Assembly: GCF_005222485.1 (NCBI RefSeq)
Contig: NZ_CP029078.1
Span: 8,123,501-8,187,500, forward strand
DNA length: 64,000 nucleotides
Direction of reading: 5' to 3'
DNA from: Streptomyces griseoviridis
Lineage (GTDB): Bacteria > Actinomycetota > Actinomycetes > Streptomycetales > Streptomycetaceae
Made by a program: the position numbers and the translations under genes. Each line of letters opens with the position of its first letter. Position 1 is the first letter of the stretch. Shown here piece by piece: positions 62,268-64,000 of the stretch. Below the pieces are notes generated by a model, which saw nothing but the letters and a program-made list of their open reading frames with translations, was not told where the DNA came from and ran no database searches.

Positions 62268-62942
62268 TCAGCGGCCGTCGCCGCCCGGCGAATGGCTGAC
62301 CCCGCCGACCAGCACCACCTCCAGGGTGCGCGGGCCGTGCACGCCCTCGACCCGGTCCAGCTCGATGTCGCTGGTCGCCGAAGGACCCGAGATCCAGGTC
62401 AACGGGCGGGTCGGGGTGAGCCGTTCGAGAGCCTGCGGCACCGACGCGACCACCTGGTCGGGCACCCGCACCACACACACATGGTGATCGGGGACCAGGG
62501 TGATCCGCCGTCTGCCCTGATCAGGGCCGCCGTCCAGGACGATCGTGCCGGTCTCCGCGACCGCCACGGCACAGCCCGTGACCACGCTGTCCACCCGGTC
62601 CAGCTCGTCCGGGGTGCTCGCGGCCAGGTCGGGCACCCGCTCGACGTCCGTCTCCGCGAGCCAGCCCGCGTCGAGACCGGGCGGCACCAGCACCGTCCGC
62701 GACCCTCGCTCGGCGAGCAACCTGCCGATGAGACAAGGGAGTTCGTCCGCCGTGCAGCGGTGCACGAGAGCCCGGTAGTCGGCCAGGTTCTCGGCCAGCA
62801 GCCCGACGGTCCGCTCCGCGTCGAGGTCGCCGTGCGCGCGGACGTAGCTCCGCTCGATCGCCCGCTCGTACGGGGAGTCGTCCGGCTCGACGTCCGCGAG
62901 GGCACGGCGCACCCGGCCCAGAATCCGCTCCCTGGCGCTCAC
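62268..62942 (-). CDS. lutC: LutC-family lactate utilisation protein
   Basis: A 224-residue LUD-domain protein (SARERILGRVRRAL at the start, AETGTIVLDGG, LTWISGPSATSDIEL near the end). With LutA and LutB it forms the iron-sulfur lactate oxidase complex. GTG start overlaps the lutB stop (GTGA). lutA would be expected upstream of lutB, beyond the window. Confidence 0.92.
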   Translation of the reverse strand: MSARERILGRVRRALADVEPDDSPYERAIERSYVRAHGDLDAERTVGLLAENLADYRALVHRCTADELPCLIGRLLAERGSRTVLVPPGLDAGWLAETDVERVPDLAASTPDELDRVDSVVTGCAVAVAETGTIVLDGGPDQGRRRITLVPDHHVCVVRVPDQVVASVPQALERLTPTRPLTWISGPSATSDIELDRVEGVHGPRTLEVVLVGGVSHSPGGDGR

Positions 62943-64000
62943 TTGGCCTCCTCCCCGCCGTGGGTGCGCTGCCACCAGTCGCGGAACGGTTCCGCGGGCA
63001 CCGCGGGCAGATCGCGGGTCGCGCTCCAGGCCCGGCCGGGACCGGGCAGGGTCCGCGGGTGCAGGCCGCGGGTACGGGAGGCGAGCCGCTGGCCCGCCCG
63101 CAGCGCCCCGGGCCGGGCGAACGCCCAGCGGGCCGCCCGCATCGCCGCCCGCTCGGCCGCGTGCCCCTTCGCGGGCCGCAGCACCACCCGGTTGCCGTCC
63201 CGCACGACCGGCCCGCCCTCCACCACCCGCTCCCGCAGCCGCACCAGCACCTCCGGGATGTCGATGGCCACCGGGCACACCTCGTAGCAGGCCCCGCACA
63301 GCGACGACGCGTACGGCAGCGAGGCGTCGATCTCGCTTGCCGTGCCCCGGAGTTGAGGGCTGAGGATGGCGCCGATCGGACCCGGGTAGACCGAGCCGTA
63401 GGCGTGCCCGCCGGCCCGCTCGTACACCGGGCAGACGTTGAGACAGGCCGAGCAGCGGATGCAGCGCAGCGCCTGCCGGCCGACCTCGTCGGCGAGGGTG
63501 TCGGTGCGGCCGTTGTCGAGCAGCACCAGATGGAAGGCGCGCGGGCCGTCCTCGTCGGTGGTGCCGGTCCACATGCTGGTGTACGGGTTCATCCGCTCGG
63601 CGGTCGAGGAGCGCGGCAGGGTCTGGAGGAACACCTCCAGGTCACGCCAGGTCGGCAGGATCTTCTCGATGCCGACGACCGAGATCAGCGTCTCGGGCAG
63701 GGTCAGGCACATCCGCCCGTTGCCCTCGGACTCGACGACCACCAGGGTGCCGGTCTCCGCGATCATGAAGTTGGCGCCCGACACCCCGACCTTGGCCCGC
63801 AGGAACTTCTCCCGCAGATGCACCCGGGCCGCCTCCGCCAGCTCGGCGGGCGTGTCGGTCAGGCCCTCGGGGGCCGGGCGGCCCCACTCGCTCATCTCCC
63901 GGCGGAAGATGTCCCGGATCTCACCGCGGTTGCGGTGGATCGCGGGCACCAGGATGTGCGACGGCCGGTCCTTGCCCAACTGCACGATCAGCTCGGCGAG
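62939..64000 (-). CDS. lutB: LutB-family iron-sulfur lactate utilisation protein (N-terminus outside window)
   Basis: The C-terminal 353 residues are visible; the frame stays open to the right edge. It has a LUD domain (VGVSGANFMIAETGTLVVVES) and two ferredoxin-type clusters, CIRCSACLNVCP and CGACYEVCP, binding [4Fe-4S] centres, followed by a basic C-terminal tail. It is part of the L-lactate to pyruvate oxidation complex with the coupled lutC. Confidence 0.94.
   Translation of the reverse strand, partial: LAELIVQLGKDRPSHILVPAIHRNRGEIRDIFRREMSEWGRPAPEGLTDTPAELAEAARVHLREKFLRAKVGVSGANFMIAETGTLVVVESEGNGRMCLTLPETLISVVGIEKILPTWRDLEVFLQTLPRSSTAERMNPYTSMWTGTTDEDGPRAFHLVLLDNGRTDTLADEVGRQALRCIRCSACLNVCPVYERAGGHAYGSVYPGPIGAILSPQLRGTASEIDASLPYASSLCGACYEVCPVAIDIPEVLVRLRERVVEGGPVVRDGNRVVLRPAKGHAAERAAMRAARWAFARPGALRAGQRLASRTRGLHPRTLPGPGRAWSATRDLPAVPAEPFRDWWQRTHGGEEAK

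Overview
The window is high-GC, Streptomyces-like actinomycete chromosome. GTG and occasional TTG starts are common, genes are tightly coupled by ATGA/GTGA overlaps, and the protein families are typical of Streptomyces. No tRNA, rRNA, CRISPR array or insertion sequence was recognised.

1-17.8 kb is the right part of a modular type I polyketide cluster, all on +. A large synthase entering from the left edge carries KS-KR-ACP then KS-AT-DH-KR-ACP. It is followed by a stand-alone KS-ACP protein, a type II thioesterase, a flavin reductase, a degenerate adenylation-like protein and a full 2-oxoacid dehydrogenase set (E1 alpha, E1 beta, lipoyl E2, no E3). Two of the three visible modules lack an AT but keep the linkers that normally flank it. 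The single AT has malonyl-type signatures. The genes are translationally coupled and look like one transcript. Directly after the E2 stop lies a short fragment resembling the C-terminal part of a 2-oxoacid:ferredoxin oxidoreductase beta subunit, probably a relic marking the cluster edge.

17.9-32.4 kb is a complete locus for an actinobacterial high-affinity (group 1h type) uptake [NiFe]-hydrogenase. Small and large structural subunits read leftwards, followed by a NifU/Rieske-like protein, several conserved unknown proteins, a maturation endopeptidase, a HypC-HypF fusion, HypC, HypD, HypE and one more unknown. HypA and HypB read rightwards from the same divergent promoter region. A TTGACA-18-TAGATG promoter and an inverted repeat precede the small subunit.

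32.4-35.7 kb holds two metallo-beta-lactamase-fold hydrolases and an NTF2/SnoaL-like protein, divergent from a TetR regulator. 35.7-40.5 kb is a leftward group: DUF4331 cell-surface protein, TPR membrane protein and a His-rich NicO-type nickel/cobalt transporter. 41-49 kb contains small envelope and stress genes (hydrolase, MT0933-like antitoxin, two membrane proteins, TerD, GlsB/YeaQ, LCP ligase, TatA, a repeat-containing small protein, PlsC-like acyltransferase, secreted lamin-tail protein). Five intergenic regions here share the 8-bp palindrome TTGCGCAA, suggesting a local regulon.

49.4-58.2 kb is a mosaic of small regulator-target pairs with visible operators: aldo/keto reductase with an XRE regulator, YheO-type regulator with a PLP-dependent dehydratase, and an SDR, a MoxR/VWA pair and a TetR gene sharing an ACCGATCGGT-centred operator. 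Two GC-rich tandem-repeat tracts (34-bp and 27-bp units) lie in this part. 58.8-62.2 kb encodes an osmoprotectant (OpuC-type) ABC transporter, and 62.3-64 kb encodes LutC and the start-truncated LutB of a lactate-utilisation operon.
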